From contig NZ_OLMK01000042.1 in assembly GCF_900290235.1 (NCBI RefSeq), forward strand, positions 1 to 64,000: 64,000 nt of DNA. Direction: 5' to 3'. Under the pieces are notes generated by a model. It did no database searches. It saw only the letters and a list, made by a program, of their open reading frames with translations, and had not been told where the DNA came from. The translations under genes were made by a program, and so were the position numbers. This document shows positions 9,012 through 17,839 of the stretch, in pieces. This DNA comes from Streptomyces sp. MA5143a (GTDB lineage: Bacteria; Actinomycetota; Actinomycetes; Streptomycetales; Streptomycetaceae). Position 1 is the first letter of the stretch, and each line of letters opens with the position of its first letter.

Positions 9012-11915
9012 ATGATGTTTGGGGTGAACGTGGAGCAGCAGCCGCACTCAGCGACAGCCGGGCCTGCCGTACCCGCCGGGCCGGCCGTGTCCGTCGTCGT
9101 CATCGTCTACAACGACGAGGCCAGGCTGCCCACGGCCGTCCGGTCGGTCCTGGAGCAGACGCTGCGCGGCGTCGAGGTCGTGATCGTCGACGACCACAGC
9201 TCGGACGGCTCGTACGAGGTGGCCGCCCGGCTCGCCGCCCTCCACCCCGACCGCGTACGGGCGTACCGGCTCCCCGAGAACAGCGGCGGCTGCGGCGCGC
9301 CGCGCAACGAGGGCATCCGGCGGGCCCGCGGCGCGTACGTCCTGTTCCTCGACAGCGACGACGTCCTGGAGCGCAACGCCTGCCGGAACATGCTGGAGGC
9401 GGCCGAGACGACCGGCGCCGACCTCGTCTCCGGGCTGTGCGTCCGCGTGCACGTGGACACCCGTACGAAGAAGGAGGTCAAGTGGTATCCGTGGCTGTAC
9501 TCCCGGACACGGACGCTCGACTCCGTCTCCGAGCTGCCGGACCTGCTGGTGTACGACACCCTGTCGACCAACAAGTGCTACCGGCGTGACTTCCTGGTCG
9601 AGGGCGGCCTGGAGTTCCCCGTCGGCATCCACTACGAGGACCTGTTCTTCTCCGCCCAGGTGTACGCGGCCGCCCGCCGGATCACGCTCATCCCCAACCG
9701 GGTCTACGACTGGAACGTCGTCGAGCGGCCCGGCGCCGAGTCGATCAGCAACCGGCGGGCCGAGATCGCCAACTTCGCGCACCGTATGGAGATCCACCGC
9801 AGGGTCGACCGGCTCCTCGCCGACCGGGGTCTGCCGGAGCTGAAGTTCGCCAAGGACGTCAAGTTCCTCAAGCACGACCTGGTGCTGCACCTGCGCGATC
9901 TGCCGTTCCGGGACGCCGCCTACCGCCAGGAGTTCGCCGCGCTGGCCAACGCCTATCTGGCGTCGATCGACCCGGCCGCGTACGACGAGGTCGAGCCCAT
10001 CCACGCGATCTGCGCCTATCTGCTGCGCGAACGTGACTGGGACAACCTGCTGCCCGCCGTGGACACCCTCACCAACCGCGACAAGGTGTCCGCCCCGATG
10101 GCCGAGCGCGACGGGCGGATCTACTGGTGTGCCGAGCACATCGAGGAGGACCCCTTCGCACGGCGGATCCTGGACGTCACCGAACTCGGCTACCACGCAC
10201 GGCCGGTCGGGAAGATGTTCCTGCGCAACGAGCTGACCGAGTACACGCGGCCGGGGCGCAGCGGAGTCGTCCGGCTCGCCGGCCGTGTCACCAACCCCCT
10301 CGGGGTCATCCCGCCCGGCGCCCGGCTCACCGCCGAGCTGGAGTTCTACGCCCGCCGCCCCGGCGTCCGCTTCCGGACCTTCCGGGTGCCGGTGGCCGCC
10401 GTACGGCACGAGGGCCCGTACGTGTCGTGGGAGGCCACCGCCGACATCGAGAAGGTCCTGCGGCCGCTCGGCATCGTGGACGCGGTGTGGGACGTCCGCC
10501 TCCATCTCGGTGTCGACGGCGAGCGGACCTCGACGCGGCTCACCGCCGCCGAACCGGGCCTCGCGACCGGGCGGCTGCCGGTCCGCCCCCGACTCACCCG
10601 GCTGGTCGCCGACCGGGTCGAGCCGCACATCTCCGCCCGCGGCCACCTCGCCTTCCGGCTGGTCCCGGACAAAAAGGCCAACGATCTCGTCGTCCGCGGC
10701 CTGCGCGGCACCCCCGGGCGACTGGCCAAGACCGGCTACCGCAAGGCCAAGGCACTGCGCAAGAAGGCCACTTCAGGGGACACGAAGATCCGCCTCTATC
10801 ACGAGGCGTTCCTGCGGCTGCCCCCGCGCCGGCGCCTGGTGGTCTTCGAGAGCCACCTCGGCCGGCAGTACAGCGACAGTCCCCGGGCGATCTACGAGGA
10901 GATGCGACGCCAGGGCCTCGACTTCGAGGCGGTGTGGTCGTACGCGGGACGCCCGGACGGCTTCCCCTCCGACGCCACCCTCGTACGCCGCTGGTCCCTG
11001 CCCTACCTCAGGGCGCTGGCCCGCGCCGAGTTCTGGATCGACAACCAGAGCTACCCCCTGAAGCTGACCAAGCGGCCCGGCACGACCTACCTCCAGACCT
11101 GGCACGGCTCCGCCCTCAAGCGCATGGGCTTCGACGAGCCGAGCTGGAAGCTCAAGTCCCGGGCCGCGCAAGCGGAGCAGCAGCGCACCCTGGACCGCTT
11201 CGACCGCTTCCTCATCCGCTCCGAGCACGACGTGCGCACCCTCGCCAAGGCGTTCCGCCTCCGCGAGAAGGCACTGCTGCGGGTGGGCTACCCCCGCAAC
11301 GACGTCCTCGTCCAGGCCCGAGGTGCCACCGAACGCCCGCCCCTGGCAGCTGAGTTGGGCATCCCCGCCGACAAGAAGGTGCTGCTGTACGCGCCGACGT
11401 TTCGTCAGTCGGGGCAGAAGCGGTTCGCGCTGCCGTTCGACGTGGAGCGCTTCGCGGAGACCTTCGGTGACGAGTACGTCCTCCTCGTCCGCGCCCACTA
11501 CCTCAACCACGTCGTGCTCCCACCGTCCGTGCGGGGCCGCGTCGTCGACGTGTCCGGCCACCACGACGTGACGCCCCTCCTCGCCCTGGCCGACGCGCTG
11601 ATCACGGACTACTCGTCGGTGATGTTCGACTACGCGCTCCTGGACCGCCCGATGCTGTTCTTCACGTACGACTACGACGCGTACGTGCACGAGGGCCGGG
11701 GCACCTACTTCGACCTGATGGAACGGGCACCGGGGCCGGTGGTCCGCACGGAGGACGAGCTGCACGCCGTCCTCGCGGGCTCCTCGCTGGAGGAGCAGTC
11801 GGTGAAGTACGCGGCCGCGCGGGAGCGGTTCACGGCCGCCTTCGGCGAGTACGACAAGGGCACGGCCGCGCGGCGGATCGTCGACGAGTTCTTCTCCGAC
11901 TGGAGGCGCAAGTGA
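9012..11915 (+). CDS. Two-domain GT2 glycosyltransferase / CDP-glycerol glycerophosphotransferase (TagF-like)
   Basis: A 967-aa protein likely to build a polyol-phosphate (teichoic acid type) wall polymer at the inner membrane face. The N-terminal domain (about 15-250) is a family 2 glycosyltransferase: SVVVIVYNDE, VIVDDHSSDGS and the metal-binding LFLDSDD. The C-terminal domain (about 590-960) is of the TagB/TagF type: TYLQTWHGSALKRMG, RVGYPRNDVL, LLYAPTFRQ and ALITDYSSVMFDY, with the two histidine-containing signatures of that family intact. The middle (about 330-580) is not recognised. The ATG at 9012 follows GAGGG by about 8 bases. The stop overlaps the next start by 4 bases, so the two are coupled. 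Two related proteins lie at 28884 and 31273. Confidence 0.93.
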   Translation: MMFGVNVEQQPHSATAGPAVPAGPAVSVVVIVYNDEARLPTAVRSVLEQTLRGVEVVIVDDHSSDGSYEVAARLAALHPDRVRAYRLPENSGGCGAPRNEGIRRARGAYVLFLDSDDVLERNACRNMLEAAETTGADLVSGLCVRVHVDTRTKKEVKWYPWLYSRTRTLDSVSELPDLLVYDTLSTNKCYRRDFLVEGGLEFPVGIHYEDLFFSAQVYAAARRITLIPNRVYDWNVVERPGAESISNRRAEIANFAHRMEIHRRVDRLLADRGLPELKFAKDVKFLKHDLVLHLRDLPFRDAAYRQEFAALANAYLASIDPAAYDEVEPIHAICAYLLRERDWDNLLPAVDTLTNRDKVSAPMAERDGRIYWCAEHIEEDPFARRILDVTELGYHARPVGKMFLRNELTEYTRPGRSGVVRLAGRVTNPLGVIPPGARLTAELEFYARRPGVRFRTFRVPVAAVRHEGPYVSWEATADIEKVLRPLGIVDAVWDVRLHLGVDGERTSTRLTAAEPGLATGRLPVRPRLTRLVADRVEPHISARGHLAFRLVPDKKANDLVVRGLRGTPGRLAKTGYRKAKALRKKATSGDTKIRLYHEAFLRLPPRRRLVVFESHLGRQYSDSPRAIYEEMRRQGLDFEAVWSYAGRPDGFPSDATLVRRWSLPYLRALARAEFWIDNQSYPLKLTKRPGTTYLQTWHGSALKRMGFDEPSWKLKSRAAQAEQQRTLDRFDRFLIRSEHDVRTLAKAFRLREKALLRVGYPRNDVLVQARGATERPPLAAELGIPADKKVLLYAPTFRQSGQKRFALPFDVERFAETFGDEYVLLVRAHYLNHVVLPPSVRGRVVDVSGHHDVTPLLALADALITDYSSVMFDYALLDRPMLFFTYDYDAYVHEGRGTYFDLMERAPGPVVRTEDELHAVLAGSSLEEQSVKYAAARERFTAAFGEYDKGTAARRIVDEFFSDWRRK

Positions 11916-13018
11916 CCGGGCAGCGGGACGGGCGGCGGGACATCTTCCTCGTCGCCAACAGCGTCGACGAACTGGGCGGGGTGACCAGCTGGACCCACCA
12001 GATGGCCCGGCTGTTCACCGAGCGGGGCCACCGCGTCCATGTCATCGGCATCGCCACACCGGAGGACCCGCACGACCTCGGCGACCTCCCCTACCCCACG
12101 ACCAGGCTGTACGACGGCCAGCCGCCCGCCCCCGGCCGGGCACGGGACGCGAGCATGCGGGACCGGGCCGCCCGGCTGACCCGGATCTTCGGCGCGGCCC
12201 GCCCGGGCGCGGTCGTCGTCGTCACCCAGGTGTGGGCGATGGAGTGGGTGCGGCGCGCCGACACCCGTGGACTGACCGTCATCGGCATGAGCCACGAGTC
12301 GTACGAGACGGCGAAGGCCAGCTCCCGCTTCCGCCGCGTCCTGAAGTACTACGCGGACGTCGACCGCATGCTCGTCCTCACCCGTGAGGACGCCGACCTG
12401 TGGATCGGCGAGGGCCTCAACAACGCCTCGTTCATGCCGAACGCCGTGCCCTGGCTGCCCGACGTGCCCTCGCCGCGCACCGGGAAGGCCGTCGTCAGCA
12501 TCGGCCGGCTGAGCGACGAGAAGGGCGTCGACATGCTCCTCGACACCTGGGCGGAGGTCGCCCCCGCCCACCCCGACTGGACCCTGCGGATCTACGGGTC
12601 CGGCGAGGACGAGGAGCTGCTGCGCAAGCAGTGCACGGCACTCGGCCTCGACGACGCGGTGGCCTGGATGGGCCGTACCGCCGACGTCCCGGCCGCCCTC
12701 CGGGAGGCTTCCGTCTTCGCGCTCTCCTCGCGGGGCGAGGGCTTCCCGCTCGCCCTCATGGAAGCGATGGCGATGGCCGTCCCGTGCGCGGCGTTCGACT
12801 GCGCGCCCGGCGTCCACGAGATCGTCACCGACGGCGAGGACGGCCTGCTGGCCCCGCCCGGCAACACCGCGGAACTGGCCCGCAAGCTGGACCTGCTGAT
12901 GTCGGACAAGGCACTGCGGGACCGCATGGGCGACAGGGCGAGGGAGAACGTGCGGCGGTACGGGACGGCCGAGATCGTGGACAGGTGGGAGAACCTCTTC
13001 GCGTTCCTGGAGAGGTGA
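11912..13018 (+). CDS. Family 4 glycosyltransferase
   Basis: A 368-aa GT-B fold retaining glycosyltransferase. The N-terminal half carries the LGGVTSWTHQMARLF segment typical of the acceptor side. The C-terminal half has the family 4 donor-binding motifs: SIGRLSDEKGVDMLL, WTLRIYGSGEDEE, and SSRGEGFPLALMEAMAM with the E-x7-E pair. It starts with GTG at 11912, overlapping the TGA of the upstream polymerase gene (GTGA), so the two are translationally coupled and probably act on the same surface polymer. It converges with the ABC exporter genes. The sugar and acceptor cannot be told from sequence. Confidence 0.93.
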   Translation: MTGQRDGRRDIFLVANSVDELGGVTSWTHQMARLFTERGHRVHVIGIATPEDPHDLGDLPYPTTRLYDGQPPAPGRARDASMRDRAARLTRIFGAARPGAVVVVTQVWAMEWVRRADTRGLTVIGMSHESYETAKASSRFRRVLKYYADVDRMLVLTREDADLWIGEGLNNASFMPNAVPWLPDVPSPRTGKAVVSIGRLSDEKGVDMLLDTWAEVAPAHPDWTLRIYGSGEDEELLRKQCTALGLDDAVAWMGRTADVPAALREASVFALSSRGEGFPLALMEAMAMAVPCAAFDCAPGVHEIVTDGEDGLLAPPGNTAELARKLDLLMSDKALRDRMGDRARENVRRYGTAEIVDRWENLFAFLER

Positions 13019-13067
13019 CGGCCCCGGCGGTTCACGGGGAGCCGGCGGGGCGGGGGCGGTCAGGCGG

Positions 13068-13922
13068 TTACTTCTTGCCGCCGGTGAACTTCTCGTACTC
13101 CTTCAGCACCTCGTCCGTCGGCCCGTCCATCCGCAGCTCGCCGCGCTCCAGCCACAGCACCCGGTCGCAGGTGTCGCGGATCGACTTGTTGTTGTGGCTG
13201 ACGAGGAACACGGTCCCGGCGTGCTTGCGCAGCTCACGGATGCGCGCCTCGGACCTCTTCTGGAAGGTACGGTCGCCCGTCGCCAGCGCCTCGTCGATCA
13301 GCAGCACGTCGTGGTCCTTGGACGCGGCGATGGAGAACCGGAGCCGCGCCGCCATTCCGGAGGAATACGTCCGCATCGGCATCGTGATGAAGTCGTCCCT
13401 CTCGTTGATGCCGGAGAAGTCGACGATCTCCTGGTACCGCTCACGGACCTGCTCACGGGACATCCCCATCGCGAGCCCGCCGAGGTACACGTTGCGCTCG
13501 CCGGTGAGGTCGTTCATCAGCGCGGCGTTCACCCCGAGCAGGGAGGGCTGGCCGTCGGTGTAGATCCGGCCGTTCTCCACCGGCAGCAGCCCCGCCACGG
13601 CCTTGAGCAGCGTCGACTTCCCCGACCCGTTGGTGCCGATGAGCCCGATGGCCTCGCCCCGGTACGCGGTGAAGGACACGTCGCGCACGGCGTGCACCTT
13701 GCGCACACCGGCCGCCTTCTCGCTCTTCCGCCGCCGGAGCATGCGGTTCAGCGCGGCGGTGGCGGTGCCGCGCCCGGCTCCCGTGCCGTTGACCCGGTAG
13801 ACGATGTCGACGCCGTCGACGACGACGGTGGGGACGGGCTCGTCCACGACGGTGCGGGCCCGTGCGTCGATGGCGCCCCGCGTGTCCCGCCGCGTGCCCG
13901 GGAGGGTGTTGGTGTCAGCCAC
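13068..13922 (-). CDS. ABC transporter ATPase for wall glycopolymer export (TagH-like)
   Basis: ATP-binding subunit (284 aa) of a polysaccharide/teichoic-acid exporter. Walker A GLIGTNGSGKST is at about 94-105, the signature is the variant YSSGMAARL (typical for this subfamily, not LSGGQ), Walker B is VLLIDEAL, and the switch His is in FLVSHN. The 70-aa extension before the ABC core is typical of TagH/RfbB proteins. It starts with GTG at 13922, overlapping the permease stop by 8 bases, so the two form one two-gene unit. It should energise export of the undecaprenyl-linked polymer made by the neighbouring transferases. Confidence 0.95.
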   Translation of the reverse strand: MADTNTLPGTRRDTRGAIDARARTVVDEPVPTVVVDGVDIVYRVNGTGAGRGTATAALNRMLRRRKSEKAAGVRKVHAVRDVSFTAYRGEAIGLIGTNGSGKSTLLKAVAGLLPVENGRIYTDGQPSLLGVNAALMNDLTGERNVYLGGLAMGMSREQVRERYQEIVDFSGINERDDFITMPMRTYSSGMAARLRFSIAASKDHDVLLIDEALATGDRTFQKRSEARIRELRKHAGTVFLVSHNNKSIRDTCDRVLWLERGELRMDGPTDEVLKEYEKFTGGKK

Positions 13923-14865
13923 GGCCGTACGTCTCCTCAGCCTTCCAGAAGTAGATGAATCCGCCGACGCCCGCGACGAGCGCCCAGCCCGCGGCGACCG
14001 CCCAGACGTGGTGGGGGAGTTGGCCGCCCCCGAAGCTGTCGATGAGCGCGAACCGCATGAGGTCGATGTAGAGCGCCGCCGGGTTGTACTCCAGGAACAG
14101 ATGCACGGCGTACGGCAGATCGCGGTTGGCCAGGATCCGGTCGATGCTGAACATCACGCCCGACGCGTACATCCACGTACGCAGCACGAACGGCATCAGC
14201 TGGGAGATGTCGGGGGTCTTGGCACCGATGCGGGCCATGACCATCGCGACACCGGCGTTGAACACGAACTGCAGGGCCAGGGCGGGCACGATCAGCAGCC
14301 AGGACAGGGTGACCGGCACACCGAACGCCAGCAGGATCACGGCCAGCGCGGCCATCGAGAACAGCAGCTGCTGGAGCTGCTGGAGGCAGTACGACACGGG
14401 GAGCGAGGCCCGGGGGAAGTGCAGGGCGCGGACCAGGCCGAGGCTGCCGGATATCGCCCGGGTGCCGGCCATGATCGAGCTCTGGGTGAACGTCCACACG
14501 AACACGCCGGTCACGAGGAACGGCACATAGTCCGGGACGCCGTGCTTCGTGCCCATCAGGACGCCGAAGATGAAGTAGTACACGGCCGCGTTGAGCAGCG
14601 GGTTGGCGATCTGCCAGATCTGGCCGAGCTTCGCCTGGCTGTACTGCGCGGTGAGCTTCGCCGTGGCGAAGGCCGTGATGAAGTGCCGCCGCGCCCACAG
14701 CTGCCGTACGTAGGCGCCCAGGGAGGGGCGGGCCCCGCTGACGGTGAGGCCGTGGCGCGCGGCGAGCTGCGCGGGGGTCTCGGCGGGGGTCTCGGCGGAG
14801 GCCGCGACGCCGGTGGTCGGGGTGCCGGTATCGGTCGGGGGCGGTGTGTCGAGGACCTGGCTCAC
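13915..14865 (-). CDS. ABC-2 type polysaccharide export permease (TagG-like)
   Basis: Membrane subunit (316 aa) that pairs with the ATPase encoded immediately downstream. After a Pro/Thr-rich cytoplasmic N-terminus of about 60 aa comes the ABC-2 core with six predicted helices, including the conserved LTAQYSQAKLGQIWQIANPLL, a segment typical of O-antigen/teichoic-acid exporters, then NAAVYYFIFG, GVFVWTFTQSS and LFLEYNPAALYIDL. I chose the GTG at 14865 because translation further upstream is arginine-rich and not protein-like. The gene is divergent from the TetR regulator, and an inverted-repeat operator candidate lies between them, so that regulator probably controls exporter expression. Confidence 0.92.
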   Translation of the reverse strand: MSQVLDTPPPTDTGTPTTGVAASAETPAETPAQLAARHGLTVSGARPSLGAYVRQLWARRHFITAFATAKLTAQYSQAKLGQIWQIANPLLNAAVYYFIFGVLMGTKHGVPDYVPFLVTGVFVWTFTQSSIMAGTRAISGSLGLVRALHFPRASLPVSYCLQQLQQLLFSMAALAVILLAFGVPVTLSWLLIVPALALQFVFNAGVAMVMARIGAKTPDISQLMPFVLRTWMYASGVMFSIDRILANRDLPYAVHLFLEYNPAALYIDLMRFALIDSFGGGQLPHHVWAVAAGWALVAGVGGFIYFWKAEETYGRG

Positions 14866-14979
14866 ATCCGCTGCTTTCGCTAGGTGGGGGCGGGCGACGG
14901 GACGGGGCGGGTGCCGCTCTCTTACTTTTCTCGGCGTTTCTCGGTACTTCTCTTGCCCTGCCCTTACGTCGGGACGGGA

Positions 14980-15043
14980 CCGTATCGTCGTTACGTGAGC
15001 GTAAGCCGATCGGACGTCGGAACGCAACCGTTTCGTCGTGACG
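14980..15043. promoter_or_regulatory. Candidate TetR operators between exporter and regulator genes
   Basis: Two 16-bp direct repeats, CCGTATCGTCGTTACG at 14980-14995 and CCGTTTCGTCGTGACG at 15028-15043, differ at two positions and are spaced 48 bp apart. Overlapping the first is the inverted repeat TTACG-TGAG-CGTAA (14991-15004). A TATGCT hexamer at 15049-15054 lies 6 bases before the TetR ATG at 15061, as expected for a leaderless transcript. The arrangement fits autoregulation plus control of the divergent exporter genes. Confidence 0.5.
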
Positions 15044-15060
15044 CCCCTATGCTGGTCGGC

Positions 15061-15699
15061 ATGACGACCAACGCCGACCCCTCCGCGGCTCAGCCTCCGC
15101 CCCGGCCGCGCCGCCGGGCACCCGCCGGGGCGGCCGTGCTCCGCGAGGACGTGACCGAGGCGATCAGGGCGGCGGTGTTCGAGGAGCTCGCGGCCGTCGG
15201 CTACGCCCGGATGTCCATCGAGGGGATCGCGCGGCGTGCGGGCGTCGGCAAGACGGCGGTGTACCGCCGCTGGCGCTCCAAGCTGCACCTGGTGCTCGAC
15301 CTGGTGTCGGCCGTGGCGGTGCAGGGGCTGCCGACACCGGACACGGGGTCCCTGGAGGGCGACCTCCGGCTGCTCTACGAGGTCACGTCGCGCGCCCTGC
15401 GGCACCCTGTGGCCGGGCAGATCATCCCCGACCTCCAGGCGGAGGCCGCCCGTAACCCCGACATCGCCGAGGCCATGCAGAAGGCGCTGAGCGAGGGACA
15501 GCAGAGCGTCGCCGTGGGCATCGTCGCGGCGGCGGTCGCGCGGGGCGAGGTGCGCGCGGGCGTGGACGAGAACCTCGCGCTGGATCTGATCTCCGGTCCG
15601 CTGTACTGGCGGTCGGTGGTGGTCCGCACGCCGAAGCTGCCGAAGGGGTATCTGGAGGGGCTGACGCGGGCCACCGCGGCGGCGTTGCGGGCGTTGTAG
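15061..15699 (+). CDS. TetR/AcrR family transcriptional regulator
   Basis: A 212-aa repressor-type protein. The N-terminal helix-turn-helix is at about 35-75 (YARMSIEGIARRAGVGKTAVYRRWRSK), after a Pro/Arg-rich lead of about 25 aa. The rest is an all-helical ligand-binding domain of the type found with PF16859-like TetR proteins (QGLPTPDTGSLEGDL ... GPLYWRSVV). I chose the ATG at 15061, which would make a leaderless transcript; an in-frame ATG at 15049 is possible. It is divergent from the export permease gene, with repeated sites in between, so it most likely controls the exporter and itself. The ligand is unknown. Confidence 0.9.
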   Translation: MTTNADPSAAQPPPRPRRRAPAGAAVLREDVTEAIRAAVFEELAAVGYARMSIEGIARRAGVGKTAVYRRWRSKLHLVLDLVSAVAVQGLPTPDTGSLEGDLRLLYEVTSRALRHPVAGQIIPDLQAEAARNPDIAEAMQKALSEGQQSVAVGIVAAAVARGEVRAGVDENLALDLISGPLYWRSVVVRTPKLPKGYLEGLTRATAAALRAL

Positions 15700-15730
15700 G
15701 GGGCAGGGCGGTCGGCGGTTGGCGGGTGAT

Positions 15731-15750
15731 GGCCGGCCGGTGGGCCGGCC
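15731..15750 (+). terminator. Hairpin terminator after the TetR gene
   Basis: Perfect 8-bp stem GGCCGGCC (15731-15738 with 15743-15750) and a 4-base loop, 31 bp after the TetR stop codon. There is no T-run. Confidence 0.6.
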
Positions 15751-15803
15751 CGAGGTGGGGGCGGCTCAGGTGCGTGGGGCTCCGCGGCCGCGTGGGGGTT
15801 GAT

Positions 15804-15824
15804 CGCGCAGTTCCCCGCGCCCCT
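15804..15824 (+). repeat. Dispersed intergenic repeat, copy 1
   Basis: This is a copy of the 21-base element beginning CGCGCAGTTCCCCGCGCCCC that recurs at 31175, 45418, 45514 (inverted), 48446 and, as a variant, 56863. It lies in the gap between the TetR gene and the cytidine deaminase gene. Its function is unknown. Confidence 0.75.
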
Positions 15825-15899
15825 TGGGGCCTGGCCCTGGTGGCCGTTCCTCGGGCGGTGGCCCGGCGGTCCGGCCCTGAGGGTCGGGGGAAGCCGGGG

Positions 15900-16307
15900 C
15901 TAGTCGGTGTCGAGCTGGTGGGCGGCCCAGATGTAGCTCTCCGGGAGCAGGGCGGTGATGGGGACGGCGCGGAGGCGGTCGGCCTGGCCGACGATGACCT
16001 TGAGGGTGGGGAAGTAGTCGAGCAGGACCTGGCGGCACCGGCCGCACGGGGGCACGACCCCGCGGTCCCGGTCCCCGACGGCGACGATCGTGTCCAGCTC
16101 GTAGGCGCCCTGGGCGGCCGCCGCGCCGATGAGGACCAGTTCGGCGCAGGGGCCGCCGGTGAAGTGGTAGGCGTTGACCGCGGTGACGATCCGCCCGTCC
16201 CGGGCGCGGGCCGCCGCGGCCATGGTGTGGTTGTCGCCCTGGCAACGGGTGCGGGCGACGTGCGCCGCAGCCCGGATCAGCTCGTGATCGACGTCATCGC
16301 TCCGCAT
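15900..16307 (-). CDS. Cytidine deaminase family protein
   Basis: A 135-aa zinc-dependent nucleoside deaminase. The active site reads PCAEL (zinc Cys and catalytic Glu) and PPCGRCRQVL (two further zinc Cys), the all-cysteine pattern of small tetrameric cytidine deaminases and the related blasticidin-S deaminases. It probably salvages cytidine or deoxycytidine in the cytoplasm. I chose the ATG at 16307, which follows AGGAAGAGGA at good spacing; longer versions add arginine-rich sequence. Its start lies inside the 3' end of the pentapeptide-repeat gene upstream (31-base overlap), so it may be the last gene of the toxin-island transcript. Confidence 0.88.
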   Translation of the reverse strand: MRSDDVDHELIRAAAHVARTRCQGDNHTMAAAARARDGRIVTAVNAYHFTGGPCAELVLIGAAAAQGAYELDTIVAVGDRDRGVVPPCGRCRQVLLDYFPTLKVIVGQADRLRAVPITALLPESYIWAAHQLDTD

Positions 16308-17188
16308 GGTCCTCTTCCTGTTCTTCTGGGCCGGCCGCAGACGTTGCCTCGGACGACCGGCCCGACGCAAGTGCATATCGCCGGACCCGGCGCACCGAAC
16401 GGCTCTACGCGGCCGACCGCCGGGCGAGTTCCCCCAGCTCCGCCGCACGCAGCACCGATTCGAGCCGTCACCGTGTCACCCCTGCCCGCATCCCACCGGC
16501 CCCTTCGGACCCGAATGTCGCCGCCGCGCATCTCCACCCACTCCTCCAACTCCGCACCGCCGACCTCGCGGACCCCCTCCGGACCGACTACGCGAACCGG
16601 GCCGAACACCGTCCCCGAAAGCCCCTCCACTCGCGTCGCTCGATCCAGCGTCACCTTGAAGGAGTTCTCCCGCAGAACGGCGTACGAAAGATCCGCCCCA
16701 CGAAGATCGACGTCCAGGAGTGACGCGCCCATCAGGCGGGCCCCGCGCAGGGACGCGCCCGAGGCGTCGACCTCGCAGAGTGACGCCTTGACGAGGGCCG
16801 TGCCGTCGAGCACCGCACCACGCAGGACGGCGTCGTCGAGATTCGCGCGCACGAGCGAGGCGCAGGACAGATCGGCCCCGGAGAAGTCGGCGCCCTGAGC
16901 GTCGGAGCGGTAGAGGTCCGACCCGACGAGCTTGCCGCCCGCGAGCTTCGCATCGGTGAACCAGCTTTCCGAGAGGTTGACGCCGGAGAGGTCGACGCCG
17001 CTCAGGTCGAGGCCGCTCAGGTCGAGGCCGACGGCATCGTGCCCACGGATCCGTGCACCGGACTCGTGCCACTCGAATGTCGCGAGAGGGAGGTGGTCCC
17101 CGGTCGTGATCCGCAGGGACGCGAGGGTGCCGTTGGGATGCCATCTCCTGGCCTCCCCGACCGGTTCCCTCCGTGACTCCTCGGGCAC
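16277..17188 (-). CDS. Pentapeptide-repeat protein
   Basis: A 303-aa protein. Residues 1-50 form a small WHPNG...TGDHLPLATFEWHESGARI lead. About 50-190 are pentapeptide repeats of the A(D/N)LXX type (LDLSGLDLSGVDLSGVNLSES, then ADFSGADLSCASLVRANLDDA and ADLSYAV), which fold as a right-handed square beta-helix; some family members mimic DNA. Past about residue 235 the sequence is Gly/Arg/Pro-rich, unlike the rest, and covers the gap before the deaminase gene, so the tail may be read-through after loss of an earlier stop. It starts with GTG 6 bases after the second immunity gene stop. A role as an accessory protector in the toxin island is inference. Confidence 0.85.
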   Translation of the reverse strand: MPEESRREPVGEARRWHPNGTLASLRITTGDHLPLATFEWHESGARIRGHDAVGLDLSGLDLSGVDLSGVNLSESWFTDAKLAGGKLVGSDLYRSDAQGADFSGADLSCASLVRANLDDAVLRGAVLDGTALVKASLCEVDASGASLRGARLMGASLLDVDLRGADLSYAVLRENSFKVTLDRATRVEGLSGTVFGPVRVVGPEGVREVGGAELEEWVEMRGGDIRVRRGRWDAGRGDTVTARIGAACGGAGGTRPAVGRVEPFGAPGPAICTCVGPVVRGNVCGRPRRTGRGPCGAMTSITS

Positions 17189-17194
17189 TGCGGC

Positions 17195-17839
17195 TCAGAG
17201 TAGGTCGGTCAGGTCCGGGCCCCGGCCGCCGATCACGTCCGGGGCCTTGACACCGTGGCCCTCGGCGCTGCCGAAGTACGTCGGATCGCCGGGCTCGGCG
17301 GAGACCCCCAGCAGGGCCTCGAGCGACTGCAGGGCCACTGCGAGGCGCGGGGCGTTCCGCTCCTCGACCTCCGGATGCCGCAGGCCCCGGAAGTCGAAGG
17401 GTCCCCAGATGTCGTGGAAGACGGCCAGTTCCGCCCAGACCCCGGGCGCATCGGGCGCCACCGTCAACTCGACCAGCCGGTGTTCCCCGTGCTTCTGCCC
17501 CCTCGAGTCGGTCCAGGTCCCGGACCCCACGACGAGGATGCTCCCGACCTGAGCGTCGGGGAAGCCCACGGGGCGGCTCCGTGCGACACGCAGGGGTACT
17601 TCCTCGTCGTCGATCGGCCCCGGGAGTGACATACGAGTGCTGAGCCCCGTGCCGCCGCTGCCGTGCACGAACCAGTCCCATTCGAGGCTTTCGGGCACAA
17701 GGAGTTCGTGTTCACGCAGAACGGCGGACATCCGGGCCGCGACGGTCAGCGCGGATTCCAGGCCACGGGGCACGAACTCTTCGAGATCCCACGTCCATGA
17801 CGCGCACTCTCTCGGAGAGCGCAGGAGCGTGGACATCAC
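17195..17839 (-). CDS. Putative immunity protein 2 (paralogue of the protein at 17840-18856)
   Basis: A 214-aa cytoplasmic-looking protein with no signal peptide or membrane helix and no family I recognise. It shares a block with its upstream neighbour at the same residue position: NAPRLAVALQSLEALLG..AEPGDP at about 162-186 here, and NAPRLTAALQAVSDLLG..PEPGDP at about 161-185 there. Both also share an N-terminal WTW motif (SWTWDLEEF, DWTWEVTPA). The gene starts (GTG at 17839, or ATG at 17836) directly after the stop of the first immunity gene and ends 6 bases before the pentapeptide-repeat gene. Paralogous small acidic proteins directly after a large secreted toxin gene are the usual layout of immunity genes. 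That role is inferred. Confidence 0.8.
   Translation of the reverse strand: MMSTLLRSPRECASWTWDLEEFVPRGLESALTVAARMSAVLREHELLVPESLEWDWFVHGSGGTGLSTRMSLPGPIDDEEVPLRVARSRPVGFPDAQVGSILVVGSGTWTDSRGQKHGEHRLVELTVAPDAPGVWAELAVFHDIWGPFDFRGLRHPEVEERNAPRLAVALQSLEALLGVSAEPGDPTYFGSAEGHGVKAPDVIGGRGPDLTDLL

Noticed and set aside
15726..16898. Plus-strand frame of 390 codons over the deaminase and pentapeptide genes
   Set aside because: Contains the dispersed repeat and runs antisense to genes with clear motifs.
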